From the NCBI RefSeq assembly GCF_021271205.1, contig NZ_JAIWKS010000005.1, positions 434,001-498,000 of the forward strand: DNA of 64,000 bases, in the 5' to 3' direction. Numbering within the stretch: the stretch's first letter is position 1; each line of letters opens with the position of its first letter. Made by a program: the position numbers and the translations under genes. Below, one piece after another: positions 26,535 through 35,749 of this stretch. The notes below the pieces were generated by a model. The model saw only the letters and a list, made by a program, of their open reading frames with translations, made no database searches and had not been told where the DNA came from. The stretch is from Pseudomonas uvaldensis (GTDB lineage: Bacteria; Pseudomonadota; Gammaproteobacteria; Pseudomonadales; Pseudomonadaceae).

Positions 26535-26558
26535 TTCGCGAGCAAGCCCGCTCCCACA
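26535..26558. repeat. Single REP element
   Basis: TTCGCGAGCAAGCCCGCTCCCACA, the same REP half-site as found in the paired palindromes inside the T6SS cluster. It lies about 50 bases beyond the tagQ stop. Confidence 0.65.
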
Positions 26559-26610
26559 GATTTTTCATGCGGTGATCACACCAGCAAAGGCATGATCACC
26601 CACCCATCAA

Positions 26611-27552
26611 TCAAACATTCGGGCAAGGCACCGGTGCCCAGTCGCCCAGGTCCGGGTTTTTGCACATGCTGTTGACCTGGCTGGTGCCGGCGCTGGCGAC
26701 TTGTTTGCTTTCATCCTGCTTGGCCTTGGCGGTCTGCAGGGTTTTCTCGGTGGTCACCGCTTCTTTCGGCACGGTTGGCAGCACTGGCGGCTTTTTCGCA
26801 GGCTTGACGGGTTTCTTGGTCTTGGAGGTGGTGGTCGCCACGACCGGGGTGGTCTCGGCGGTCGCCACGGTCACCACGTCGGTGCGCTGCACGCCCACTT
26901 GCTGCAGGTCTTTTTCATAGGCCTGGGTGTAGTTGTTCAGGTCTTCCGAAGCCTTGCCGTTGACCGCGACGATCAGGTCGTTGGACTCTTTCAGGCCGGC
27001 GACGATTTCTGCCAGGCGCTTGCGACCTTCGGTGTCGTTGACGGTCTTGGCCTTGCGGTCGGCAACCAGTTTGGTGAACGCGCTCTGGTAGCACTGCTGC
27101 GAAGCCTTGGCGTACGCGGTGCTGCGGTCGATGTCGGTAACGCTTTTGTTGACGTCGGCGGCATAGGACGCGATGCGCTGGTTGTCATCGGCGATCTGCT
27201 TCTGGCGCTCGGTGTAGTAACCGGCGGCGCCGCCCGCCAGGGCACCGCCCGCCGCGCCGATGGCGGCGTTGCGGCCACGGTCTTCCTTGTCGGCGGTCAG
27301 GGCGCCCAGCAGCGCGCCACCGACGGCACCGACAGCGGCACCGGTGATGACCGACTTGGTCATGTTCCCCTCGGTGGCCCGCAGGTGCTGCACCGGCTCG
27401 TAGCAGTTGGGGTAGTACTCGACCTTGGTGCTCGATGCGACCTTGGACGTCGGCGACGTAGCGCAGCCGGTCAGGACGGTGCTGAAGCCGACCGCGACCA
27501 TCAGCAAATGACGCTTGGAAACCGAAGCAAAAGGTTTACGGGAGAAAAGCAT
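26611..27552 (-). CDS. tagQ: TagQ-like outer-membrane lipoprotein
   Basis: In P. aeruginosa, TagQ anchors TagR at the outer membrane and starts the signal that activates PpkA. This 313-residue protein has a signal segment with lipobox L-T-G-C near residue 29, a glycine-zipper region (V-I-T-G-A-A-V-G-A-V-G-G-A-L-L-G-A) around residues 67-110, a helical part with conserved cysteines, a Lys/Pro/Thr-rich linker, and a C-terminus with C-K-N-P-D-L-G-D-W-A-P-V-P-C. It is the most distal gene of the minus-strand tag-tss operon, 84 bases beyond tagR. Confidence 0.88.
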   Translation of the reverse strand: MLFSRKPFASVSKRHLLMVAVGFSTVLTGCATSPTSKVASSTKVEYYPNCYEPVQHLRATEGNMTKSVITGAAVGAVGGALLGALTADKEDRGRNAAIGAAGGALAGGAAGYYTERQKQIADDNQRIASYAADVNKSVTDIDRSTAYAKASQQCYQSAFTKLVADRKAKTVNDTEGRKRLAEIVAGLKESNDLIVAVNGKASEDLNNYTQAYEKDLQQVGVQRTDVVTVATAETTPVVATTTSKTKKPVKPAKKPPVLPTVPKEAVTTEKTLQTAKAKQDESKQVASAGTSQVNSMCKNPDLGDWAPVPCPNV

Positions 27553-27636
27553 AGTTGTGTTCTCTTTTAAGTTTTGACCAGCTCAGCACGGCCCGACGCC
27601 GCCTGAGTTCCCTCCAAGCTTGCTGGCAATGAACGC

Positions 27637-29364
27637 TCAAGACCGCTGGGCGCTCGTTGCCAGCAATTCCTTCAATATCGCCGCCGGGTCGGCTCGTTTT
27701 TGCTGACGATATTCCCCGACATGACGAACGAATAACGTGGCGCGCGCCACCAGGCTCTTGCCCAGTACCGGCTTGCGCTCCATCTCCTCCTTGATGCGTT
27801 GAAACTGCGCCTGAATCACGGCATCGGTGTAGCGCGTGCCGGTTGCCAGGTTATCGATGTAAATCGCTACCGCGCCGTCCAGCGCACTGCGGCCGTTGTC
27901 GATGGCCGTGGCGAACAGCTGGGCGCTGGCGTCGTCCTTGGCATCCACCGCCGCCTGATGGCTGCGCTGCAAATTGGTCAGGCGGATGTTGTAGTTGTTG
28001 ACGGTCTCGGCCACCAGGGCCGCCGACTGGATCAGGTTGCCCGCCGCTTCCTCGCGCTGCTGGGCGATGAGCGAGACGTTGCGCTTGAGCTCTTCGTTGA
28101 CCAGCCCCAGTTCGGCTTGCAGGCGCGGATCGACGCTGGCGGCGATGATGCTGTCCAGGCGTTTGGTGGGGTCCTGGGCGTCGTCGATGGCGTCGGTCAG
28201 GGACGCGAGGCGACCTTCTTTCTGCCATTGGGCGAACAGCTCCTTGTAGCGCGAGCGCGGCGCCGACAACGCACCGACCGCCACGCGGAACCCAGTGGTT
28301 TCATTGCTTTGTTCGGTACCGTCAGCCGCGAACAGCGGGTACTCCCGGCGCATGCCGGTGAACAGCGTGCCCTCGCCTTCCAGGTAATTGCCGCCCTTGA
28401 CCACGAAGCCGCCGTAGGCGCCCTGGCGGCGTCCGGAATGCACCAGTTGGAACGACTCCTGGACCATTTCGGCGGCGTTGCCGATCACGTCGAACAGGCC
28501 GATGGGGTTCGGCAACTTGGTGCCAATGGGCATCAGCCGCGCCGCCTGGCCGGTGCCGCCGGCCACTTGGTTGAAGACGGCCCAATCACCCAGCGGCCCA
28601 TCGCTTTCGCTGCCTTCGACGCGCCGGGGAAACAGCCGCCCTTCCAGGTCCTGGCGGCTGACGGCCTGCCCGCCACGGGCGGCGAACTCCCACTCCACTT
28701 CGGTGGGCAGGCGCACGAAGCCCAACCCGCCGTCTTCGGCAGAGGTGCCGCGACCACTCACCGGCAGCAGGTCCTTGTGGTATTTCATCAGCCAGGCGCT
28801 GTACACCGCCGAGAAACGCTCCGCCTCGAACTTGGACAGTTTCACCTTGGGCAGACGCCCGGCCATGCCCTGGGGCAACTCGGCCAGCAGGGCTTCGCAG
28901 GCCGGTGCCGGTTCGCCGCTGGCGAGGGACTGTGCCTGGGCCATGACCTGCGCGTACTGGCGGGCGGTGACTTCGTATTTGCCGATGAAGTACAGCATCG
29001 GCTTGAGTGGCGTCTGGGCGTCGGTCTTGGGCATCAACGGAGTGATGGTCTTGCTCCAATCCTTGGGCAGATCCTTGAGGGTGAACTGGCCGTTGATGAA
29101 GTCGCGCCGGTAACCGGAGATGAATGACTGCTGGTAGCCGGCCTCGCCTTCGCTGAAGGGGTAGCCGAGGCTGATCTCGCGGTCGTCCAGGGTGCCCTGG
29201 GCGAGGATGTAGACGTAACGAAACACCATTTGCCCCTCACAGGGTAGTGGCAGGCTGACGTCGTCCGGCAACGGCTTGGGGTTGTCCAGCTTGTCAGTGC
29301 CTTCATCGGCATACACAAGGCTGGCCAGACTCAGCGCCACGGCGGCGCTCAATAACTTATACAT
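27637..29364 (-). CDS. tagR: TagR, periplasmic formylglycine-generating-enzyme-like protein
   Basis: In the H1 system TagR acts upstream of PpkA and promotes its activation. The 575-residue protein has a signal peptide (L-L-S-A-A-V-A-L-S-L-A-S-L-V-Y-A), then an FGE-sulfatase-type domain with the G-K-Y-E-V-T-A-R-Q-Y segment, R-L-P-T-E-V-E-W-E-F-A-A-R-G-G and G-N-A-A-E-M-V-Q, and a C-terminal helical part. The start at 29364 is fixed by the signal peptide and overlaps the tagS stop by 8 bases. No pair of active-site cysteines of true formylglycine enzymes is evident, so it is probably non-catalytic. Confidence 0.9.
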   Translation of the reverse strand: MYKLLSAAVALSLASLVYADEGTDKLDNPKPLPDDVSLPLPCEGQMVFRYVYILAQGTLDDREISLGYPFSEGEAGYQQSFISGYRRDFINGQFTLKDLPKDWSKTITPLMPKTDAQTPLKPMLYFIGKYEVTARQYAQVMAQAQSLASGEPAPACEALLAELPQGMAGRLPKVKLSKFEAERFSAVYSAWLMKYHKDLLPVSGRGTSAEDGGLGFVRLPTEVEWEFAARGGQAVSRQDLEGRLFPRRVEGSESDGPLGDWAVFNQVAGGTGQAARLMPIGTKLPNPIGLFDVIGNAAEMVQESFQLVHSGRRQGAYGGFVVKGGNYLEGEGTLFTGMRREYPLFAADGTEQSNETTGFRVAVGALSAPRSRYKELFAQWQKEGRLASLTDAIDDAQDPTKRLDSIIAASVDPRLQAELGLVNEELKRNVSLIAQQREEAAGNLIQSAALVAETVNNYNIRLTNLQRSHQAAVDAKDDASAQLFATAIDNGRSALDGAVAIYIDNLATGTRYTDAVIQAQFQRIKEEMERKPVLGKSLVARATLFVRHVGEYRQQKRADPAAILKELLATSAQRS

Positions 29365-30553
29365 CGCGAATTCCTTCAGACGCCTGGATACGCGCCACCC
29401 GCCAGCCGCCACAAGCCGCTGCCAGGGCGCTGACGCCGAGCACGGCCACCAGGGCCAGGGTGTAATGACGCACCAGCAGATGGCTGGCGTATTCGCCTGG
29501 CATCTGCGCAAATAAATAATTGAGACCCGACTGCGCCAGGCCATACAGGCCGGCACTGAGCACGGCCGCCAGCGTGGCGCTGTAGAGCGCCTGCAACACC
29601 ACGAACAGCAACAGCGCGGCGGTGGATACGCCCAACAGGCGCAACACCGACAGTTCCCGGCGCTTGCGCTCGACCGCCGCCAGCGCGCCGGCAAAGATCG
29701 CCGCGAAGGCACCGGCCAGGGCCAACCCGGCGATGATCCAGAACACGATCGACAGATTGCGGCTCAGCGATTGCACCTGTGCGATGGTCTGGGCCTGGGT
29801 GGATACCAGCAGATTTTGCCCCGCGAAATACTGCCGCAACGGCTCTACATCACCGAGGCTGCGCGCATACAAACGAAACGCTGGATAGACCCGTTGCCCG
29901 GCCACGCCCACCCCATCGCCGGGCCAGCCGAACGCCGGCACGGCGCGACCGTCGCGGTAATCCTCGGCGGCCTCCAGCAAAGCCAGCGGCGCGAACAGAC
30001 CGTCCCGGGCAAAGGCTTCCAGCGGCAGTACGTGCAGCACCTGGACCCGCGTGCGCTGGGCCTCGCTGCGACCGGCCACCTGCCGGCCGAAACTGGCCTG
30101 CAACCAATCGCCCGCCTTGACGCCAAGCTTCTCGGCGGCGGTCTGGCTGAGCACCACCTGATCCAGCCCTTGGGGCAACGGCAGGTGTTCGAGCAGAGGG
30201 TCGTTGGTGGCCGTGGGGATCATCTCGACGGTGAGCGCCGACGCAGCGCTGTTCAAATCCGCCGTCGCGGCGATCTGCCGGGTGCGCGGCAAGGCGAAGG
30301 CCACATCGCCGCGCCGGCCCAGCTGCTCGATGAATTGCGCGCTGAACCGACCGCCGCCCAGGGGGATGATTTCCCGGGTAGCCGGGTCGTTCTGCAGGCG
30401 TTCGGTCAGGCTGGTGACCAGGCCGAATTTCAGCCCGAACAGCACCAGCAAGGGCGCCACCACGGCCACCAGCGCCAACACCGAGCAGGCCGACAGCCAC
30501 GCATCGTTGCGGTAATCCTGCCAGGCCAGGGAAGCCACCAGCGCGCCGCGCAT
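29357..30553 (-). CDS. tagS: TagS, ABC transporter permease of the TagTS complex
   Basis: Inner-membrane permease, 398 residues, of the MacB/FtsX type: an N-terminal membrane helix (A-C-S-V-L-A-L-V-A-V-V-A-P-L-L-V-L-F), a long periplasmic domain, then three C-terminal helices (I-V-F-W-I-I-A-G-L-A-L-A-G-A-F-A-A-I, L-L-L-F-V-V-L-Q-A-L-Y, L-A-L-V-A-V-L-G-V). With TagT it forms the ABC module of the threonine-phosphorylation pathway. ATG 30553 is preferred to TTG 30607, because it overlaps the tagT stop by one base (TGATG). Confidence 0.88.
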   Translation of the reverse strand: MRGALVASLAWQDYRNDAWLSACSVLALVAVVAPLLVLFGLKFGLVTSLTERLQNDPATREIIPLGGGRFSAQFIEQLGRRGDVAFALPRTRQIAATADLNSAASALTVEMIPTATNDPLLEHLPLPQGLDQVVLSQTAAEKLGVKAGDWLQASFGRQVAGRSEAQRTRVQVLHVLPLEAFARDGLFAPLALLEAAEDYRDGRAVPAFGWPGDGVGVAGQRVYPAFRLYARSLGDVEPLRQYFAGQNLLVSTQAQTIAQVQSLSRNLSIVFWIIAGLALAGAFAAIFAGALAAVERKRRELSVLRLLGVSTAALLLFVVLQALYSATLAAVLSAGLYGLAQSGLNYLFAQMPGEYASHLLVRHYTLALVAVLGVSALAAACGGWRVARIQASEGIRDV

Positions 30554-31272
30554 CAGCAAGCCTCCCCGAGGGTCGCGGTGACGCCGCCGTCGGCATCGCG
30601 GCGGCAACCGATGCGCCGCACTTGCAAACCACTGGCCCGGGCCAGGGCTTCATCGTGGGTGGCGACGACGCAGCACACGCCGCTGTCGCGGGCCTGCGCC
30701 ACCAGCAAGTGCATGACCCGCTCGGCGTTCAGCGGATCGAGGGCGGCGGTCGGCTCATCGGCCAGCAGCAGACGCGGGCCATGGGCCAGGGCGCGGGCGC
30801 AACTGACCCGTTGGCGCTGGCCCACAGAGAGGTCCGCCGGTTTCTTGTCCAGTTGATCGGCAATGTCCAATTGTCCGGCCAGGCGCATCACGCTGCCGTC
30901 ATCCTTCAAGCCCAGCAGTTTGCGCGACAACTCGATGTTGCCGCGTACGTCCAGGAAGCCCAGCAGGCCACCGGTTTGCAGAACATACCCCAGGTGACGG
31001 CTGCGCAGCTCGGCCAAGGTGTCCTGTTGCGACCCACGCCACAGTTTGGCGATGTCCAACGACGTGTCGCCGGGGGCAAAGTCGAACTGCCCGGCCTGGT
31101 CCGGCGCCAACACCAGGGCCAGCATATCCAGCAACGTGCTCTTGCCACAGCCGCTGGGACCGACCAGCGCCAGTTGTTCGCCGGCACGCAGGTGCAGCCG
31201 TGGAACCACCAGGCTGTAGCGCTGGCTGCCGGCGCCCCGGCTTTTGTGCACGGCATTCATCGTCAGCATCAT
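30553..31272 (-). CDS. tagT: TagT, ABC transporter ATPase
   Basis: ATP-binding subunit, 239 residues, partner of TagS. Walker A G-P-S-G-C-G-K-S-T, the signature D-L-S-V-G-Q-R-Q-R-V, Walker B L-L-L-A-D-E-P-T-A-A and the switch histidine in V-V-A-T-H-D are all visible. It is of the LolD/MacB type. What the complex moves, if anything, is not known. The start overlaps the ppkA stop by 4 bases. Confidence 0.92.
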   Translation of the reverse strand: MMLTMNAVHKSRGAGSQRYSLVVPRLHLRAGEQLALVGPSGCGKSTLLDMLALVLAPDQAGQFDFAPGDTSLDIAKLWRGSQQDTLAELRSRHLGYVLQTGGLLGFLDVRGNIELSRKLLGLKDDGSVMRLAGQLDIADQLDKKPADLSVGQRQRVSCARALAHGPRLLLADEPTAALDPLNAERVMHLLVAQARDSGVCCVVATHDEALARASGLQVRRIGCRRDADGGVTATLGEAC

Positions 31273-34200
31273 GGCAACGTCGACAGTGGAACGCGGTACA
31301 GGGCATCGCCCGGCTCGGCGTCGCCGAAGCGCACCCAGTTGGCGAGGTCGTTGTGGAAGGTTTCATAGAGGCGGATTTTCGACTCCAGCTCATCGATGAA
31401 GTCTTCCTGCTCGGCCACACTCAAGGACAGCCACAGGTCCTGGGTCATGTTCAGCGACTTACTGCGGTACGGCAGCCCTTCCAGGTATTCGCCGAGAATC
31501 CCGCCATCGGCGAGGTTGGCGCCCTTGCGCAGGGCCGATGGGTCGCGGCTCATGTAGGCACTGGCGCTGGCGATTTCCTGGAAGAAATCCTTGGGCGAGC
31601 TTTGGGTCTTGCGGGCCGCGTCGACGATCAGCTTCAACGATTGCTGCAGGTCGTTGAGTTGCAGCTTGGTCAGCATCACGCACACCTGGAACGCCGGCAG
31701 CGCCGGGTTGGTCAGGTCACGGTCGGCGGTCCACGCGCTGACCAGTTGCGGCGCCTGGCTGGCGGTCTTGCGGCCGAGGAAATCCATGTGCATCGCGTAG
31801 CCCACGGCCGCCGACTTGTCGGCCAGGCTCGGCGCGGCGCCCAGCGCCGGAACGCTTTGCGGTTTGTTGCTGCGCACCTGATGCACCAGATCCGCAAACA
31901 CCGAGCCGATCTCGTCCACCCGCTCACCGAGCTTGCGCACATCGGCGCCCGGCACCGGAATGTACAGGTCACCGATCTGTGGGTTGGCGTCGGCGGTCAG
32001 GGTGCGGTATTGGCTCTGGGCACCGGCGTGGGTCTTCTTGCCGGCGTCGCTGAGCAAGTGCAAGGCGTAGATCTTGATCTGCTTGCCCAGGGCCGCCTGA
32101 CGCACTTCGGCTTCGTTCATCTGGGTGGCGGCAAACGGGTCGTTCTTGCGCAGGGCGCCGGCGTCGGTGATCAGCAGGATCAGGCGCCCGCCATAGCCGG
32201 ACCAGTCCATGCCCTCCACCGCTTCCATCACGCCGGCAAACGCGTCTTCGTTGAACGAATGGCTCGACACGGTGGAGGCCTTGACCTGCCGTGCGAGGTC
32301 CAGGAAGCGTTGCGGGTCGCGACCCTGTTCCAGAGTGATCAGGGTCTTGGCGACGTATTCCAGGCCTGGAGTTTTCTTGACGCTGCTGCGGAAACCCACC
32401 AGGCCGAAGCTGACGCTGTCCAGTTCGCCACGCTCGGCAATGCGGGTCTGCAGTTCGTGAACCACGTCGCGCACCTGATCGATGTAGGGCTGCATGGACA
32501 CGGTGGTGTCCACCACCAGCACCACGGCGGTACGGAACGCATCGGCGTTGGCGGTCAGGATCGGTGTGTTGTTGGACGCGGCCCGAGGCGTGTTGCCGGG
32601 GTCGATGGAGGCCACGTTCAACAACTGCACGGGCTGGCCGTTCTCGTCGAAGCTCTCGCGCGAATCGAAGATCGGCAACAGGTAGAACTGGTTCTGCGGC
32701 ACGGCGCTGGCCGCCGGTTCCAGGGCCAGCACCTGCTGGTTGTCCGCCGGGTTCTGTTGGGCCTTGCGCAGCACATTCTTGGCGTTGGAAGGATTAGCCA
32801 GCAGCTTTTCCACTTCGCCGGGCTGGCGCAGGAACATCACCGGCGCCCGGCCTGAGCGTTCGGTGAACTTGAGCACCAGGCTCTGCTTCCAGTCGCTGAC
32901 CTGAGCGGCCGGCAACCAGCCGTCGCTGCGCCCATCGGTGGCAGCGCCGACGCGCACCCACGGGCTGCCGTTGACATCTTTGCGCTGGTACACGTAGAGC
33001 ACGGAAAACGCCGGCAGGGCCTTGCCGGGCGCGGCACCCGGTTCATCGGCGAGCGTCGCCCCCGGTTTGCTGAGCACCCGCTGGAACAGGGTTTTCTTGC
33101 CGGCCATCAACAGCGGACGCTGGCCGCCATCGGCCTGGGTCGCCACGGGCGGATTCACCGGCGGCGACACGGGAGGCTGGGCCGGCGTGGTATCGGGGGT
33201 TTTCACCGGCGGCGCGTCAGGCGTCTTCACCGGTGGCTTGGTCGATGAGGTCGATGCTATCGGCGTCTTCGTGTCTTTTTTGCCGGAGTCGCCGGACAGC
33301 CACCAATAACCCGCCCCACCCAACGCCAGCGCCACGGCCACCGCAACGGCGGCGAGGGCAAATACCGGGGGCTTGCGCGACGGCGCAACGACCGGTCGCG
33401 GAGGTGGGCTCACCGGTGGCGGGGTTGGCCGGGGTTGCGATTGCGGCTGCGCCGGACCGCTCGGGATGTCGATGGACATCGGCGTCAGGCCCGCCAGGTC
33501 ATCGGCCTTCGCAATGGGCGGGACGGGAATCGACATGGGCCGGATCAGCGTCGCTTCGGAGTCCTGGGGCAGGTTATCCAGCGCCCGCAACAACGCCGCC
33601 GCATCCGGGAAGCGCTCCGCCGGGTCCTTCGCCAGCAACTTGCGCAGCACGTCCTGGTAGCGGCCGTGGTGCACCGGCAATTCCGGCAGTGGTTCGGTCA
33701 GGTGGGCCAGGGCCGTGGACAGTGCGTCGTTGCCGGTATAGGGCAGTTTGCCGACGAGGATTTCGTAGAGCACGACACCCAGCGCATACAGGTCGGCACG
33801 ACCGTCGATGTCCTGGCCGCGTGCCTGTTCCGGGCTCATGTAGCTGGGGGTGCCGACGGCAAAACCGGCCTGGGTGAACTGGGTCCGGTCGTCCAGGGAC
33901 TTGGCGATGCCGAAGTCCGAGAGCACCGCCGTGCCATCGGCGCGGAACAGGATGTTGGCCGGTTTCACGTCGCGGTGCACCAGTCCCAGGCCATGGGCGT
34001 AACCCAGGGCCGAGGCGATCTGGCGGATGTAGATCAGGCCCTGCTCCGGCGACAGGCCCGCGGCGATGCGCTCCTTGAGCGTGCCGTTGGGCAGGTACTC
34101 CATCGCCATGTAATACAGCTCACCGACGTTGCCGATGTCATGGATGGTGACCGTGTGCGGATGCGACAGGCGCGCCAGGGTCTTGCCCTCGCGCAGGAAG

Positions 34201-34367
34201 CGCTCGCAGAACGTCGGGTCGGCGGCCAGCGCGGCGGCCATGACTTTCAGCGCGACCTTGCGCTCCAGGGACCGCTGGGTCGCCAGGTAGACGCTCGCCA
34301 TGGCGCCTTCGCCGATCTCCCCTTCGATGTCGTAGCCGGGGATCTGGATGTTCATGACAGAGTTCAT
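31269..34367 (-). CDS. ppkA: PpkA, membrane Ser/Thr kinase with vWA domain
   Basis: Phosphorylates the FHA protein and so promotes T6SS assembly. The 1032-residue protein has an N-terminal Hanks kinase (about 12-275; loop G-E-G-A-M-A-S-V, lysine in K-V-A-L-K-V-M, H-R-D-V-K-P-A-N, D-F-G-I-A-K, P-S-Y-M-S-P-E), a Pro-rich stretch, one membrane helix near residue 340 (V-F-A-L-A-A-V-A-V-A-V-A-L-A-L-G-G), a periplasmic Pro/Thr-rich linker, and a vWA-type domain with a D-T-T-V-S-M metal site. This is the H1 PpkA arrangement. The pppA stop overlaps its start. Confidence 0.95.
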   Translation of the reverse strand: MNSVMNIQIPGYDIEGEIGEGAMASVYLATQRSLERKVALKVMAAALAADPTFCERFLREGKTLARLSHPHTVTIHDIGNVGELYYMAMEYLPNGTLKERIAAGLSPEQGLIYIRQIASALGYAHGLGLVHRDVKPANILFRADGTAVLSDFGIAKSLDDRTQFTQAGFAVGTPSYMSPEQARGQDIDGRADLYALGVVLYEILVGKLPYTGNDALSTALAHLTEPLPELPVHHGRYQDVLRKLLAKDPAERFPDAAALLRALDNLPQDSEATLIRPMSIPVPPIAKADDLAGLTPMSIDIPSGPAQPQSQPRPTPPPVSPPPRPVVAPSRKPPVFALAAVAVAVALALGGAGYWWLSGDSGKKDTKTPIASTSSTKPPVKTPDAPPVKTPDTTPAQPPVSPPVNPPVATQADGGQRPLLMAGKKTLFQRVLSKPGATLADEPGAAPGKALPAFSVLYVYQRKDVNGSPWVRVGAATDGRSDGWLPAAQVSDWKQSLVLKFTERSGRAPVMFLRQPGEVEKLLANPSNAKNVLRKAQQNPADNQQVLALEPAASAVPQNQFYLLPIFDSRESFDENGQPVQLLNVASIDPGNTPRAASNNTPILTANADAFRTAVVLVVDTTVSMQPYIDQVRDVVHELQTRIAERGELDSVSFGLVGFRSSVKKTPGLEYVAKTLITLEQGRDPQRFLDLARQVKASTVSSHSFNEDAFAGVMEAVEGMDWSGYGGRLILLITDAGALRKNDPFAATQMNEAEVRQAALGKQIKIYALHLLSDAGKKTHAGAQSQYRTLTADANPQIGDLYIPVPGADVRKLGERVDEIGSVFADLVHQVRSNKPQSVPALGAAPSLADKSAAVGYAMHMDFLGRKTASQAPQLVSAWTADRDLTNPALPAFQVCVMLTKLQLNDLQQSLKLIVDAARKTQSSPKDFFQEIASASAYMSRDPSALRKGANLADGGILGEYLEGLPYRSKSLNMTQDLWLSLSVAEQEDFIDELESKIRLYETFHNDLANWVRFGDAEPGDALYRVPLSTLP

Positions 34368-35095
34368 GCCGGCACCTTCACGACCACTACGGTGATGTTG
34401 TCCGGCGCGCCGCGCATCAGCCCCAGGGACACCAGGCTGCTGGCGATTTCGCCGGGTTCGTCGTGGTTGAGTACTTCGCGGATTTCATCGTCTTCGACGG
34501 TCTTGGTCAGCCCGTCGCTGCACAACAGGTAGCTGTCGCCGGGCACCAGCAACAACTCGACCATCGCCAGCTTCAACTGCGCCTCGACCCCGATGGCCCG
34601 GGTGACGATATTGGCCCGTGGATGCACTCGGGCCTCGGCTTCGCTGAGCAGACCACTGTCCTGCAGGTCCTGAACGTAGCTGTGGTCACGGGAGATACTT
34701 TCCAGCACCCCGTCGCGCAGACGGTACAAACGACTGTCGCCGGCCCACAGGCACATGCCGCGCAGATCACGGGTGGCGAGCACCACGACGGTGCTGCCCA
34801 TCATGGTCACGCCACGGTTGGCGGTTTCCTCGCGCACGGCAGCGTTGACTCGCAGCAGGTCGGTTTGCAACGCCGCGACGTATTCGTCCAGCGAGCGGCC
34901 CAAGGCAATGCCGCGCAAGCTATCGACGATCAGGCTGCTGACGTAATCGCCTGCCGCGTGCCCGCCCATGCCATCGGCGACTACCCACAAACCGTTTTCC
35001 GGCAGGTCCAGGCAAGCGTCTTCGTTGACCTGACGGACCATGCCGACATGGCTCTTGCTTGCAGACTTGAATGCTTTCCCAGCACTTGGACGCAT
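34364..35095 (-). CDS. pppA: PppA, PP2C-type phosphatase
   Basis: Dephosphorylates the FHA protein and so opposes PpkA. It has 243 residues with the PPM motifs V-N-E-D-A-C-L near residue 23, V-V-A-D-G-M-G-G-H-A near residue 36, the C-S-D-G-L segment and a C-terminal D-N-I-T-V-V-V. It lies between tagF and ppkA; its start codon at 35095 abuts the tagF stop at 35096. Confidence 0.95.
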   Translation of the reverse strand: MRPSAGKAFKSASKSHVGMVRQVNEDACLDLPENGLWVVADGMGGHAAGDYVSSLIVDSLRGIALGRSLDEYVAALQTDLLRVNAAVREETANRGVTMMGSTVVVLATRDLRGMCLWAGDSRLYRLRDGVLESISRDHSYVQDLQDSGLLSEAEARVHPRANIVTRAIGVEAQLKLAMVELLLVPGDSYLLCSDGLTKTVEDDEIREVLNHDEPGEIASSLVSLGLMRGAPDNITVVVVKVPA

Positions 35096-35749
35096 CTACA
35101 CAACACCTTCTTGGCCGAGCAAAAATTGCGCAAAATCAGCGGCAGCCGGCAACCCCTGGCACCGCATCAAACCGGGCGCGATGCGCTCCGATCCCTGGCC
35201 CCACCACAGGCTCATGCCTTCGCAGGACGACTCGGCGAGCGCGCTCATGCGCGTCTGCGGGTCGGTGGCGTCGAAGCGATGCAGGCTGGCGAAGCGGCTG
35301 CTGGGGGTGCGCGACCGATACAACGGGCTGCCGAGGTTTTCCAGTTCCGCGCCGAAGGCCTCGAAACTGGCCTCCACGTTCAGGGTACTCAGGAGCAGGT
35401 TCTCCACCCGCTCGAACCACTCGTCCGCGCCACCCACCACGGACGCAGGGTCCGCGTCGGGCTCCAGCAGCACCGCCACCGTCAGCGGGAAATACCGGCC
35501 GACCCGGTCGATGCTCGGCATCACCACGCCCACGGCGGCGTCCGGACCACAGACACCGGGGGCGACCAAAAAGCGCCACAACGGGCTGACCAGATACGCA
35601 TCCAGCCAACGCTCGCCAAGGCTGGTCTGGCTGGCAAGCAGACCCGCCGCCAGCCAGGAATCCCACGGCGCGATGAAACTCTGGGGCAAACCACGGCTGA
35701 CGAAGTCCCCGCGGCTGGCCAACTTTCCATAGAAGCCCGGTGTACTCAT
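35096..35749 (-). CDS. tagF: TagF, post-translational T6SS repressor
   Basis: In P. aeruginosa TagF holds the H1 system off, independently of PpkA. The 217-residue protein starts with the family signature G-F-Y-G-K-L-A-S-R-G-D-F-V-S-R-G-L-P and has the G-R-Y-F-P-L-T-V motif near residue 85. It is the stand-alone form; in some bacteria it is fused to PppA. It overlaps the tssM stop by 4 bases. Confidence 0.94.
   Translation of the reverse strand: MSTPGFYGKLASRGDFVSRGLPQSFIAPWDSWLAAGLLASQTSLGERWLDAYLVSPLWRFLVAPGVCGPDAAVGVVMPSIDRVGRYFPLTVAVLLEPDADPASVVGGADEWFERVENLLLSTLNVEASFEAFGAELENLGSPLYRSRTPSSRFASLHRFDATDPQTRMSALAESSCEGMSLWWGQGSERIAPGLMRCQGLPAAADFAQFLLGQEGVV

Noticed and set aside
26144..26575. 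143-codon plus-strand frame across the hexamer repeat and intergenic element
   Set aside because: Its translation is only the hexamer (Leu-Ala) followed by the structured repeat; no family or start signal.
31200..32855. 551-codon open frame opposite ppkA
   Set aside because: Mirror of the PpkA periplasmic part with a Gln/His/Val/Gly-rich translation; no start signal or domain.
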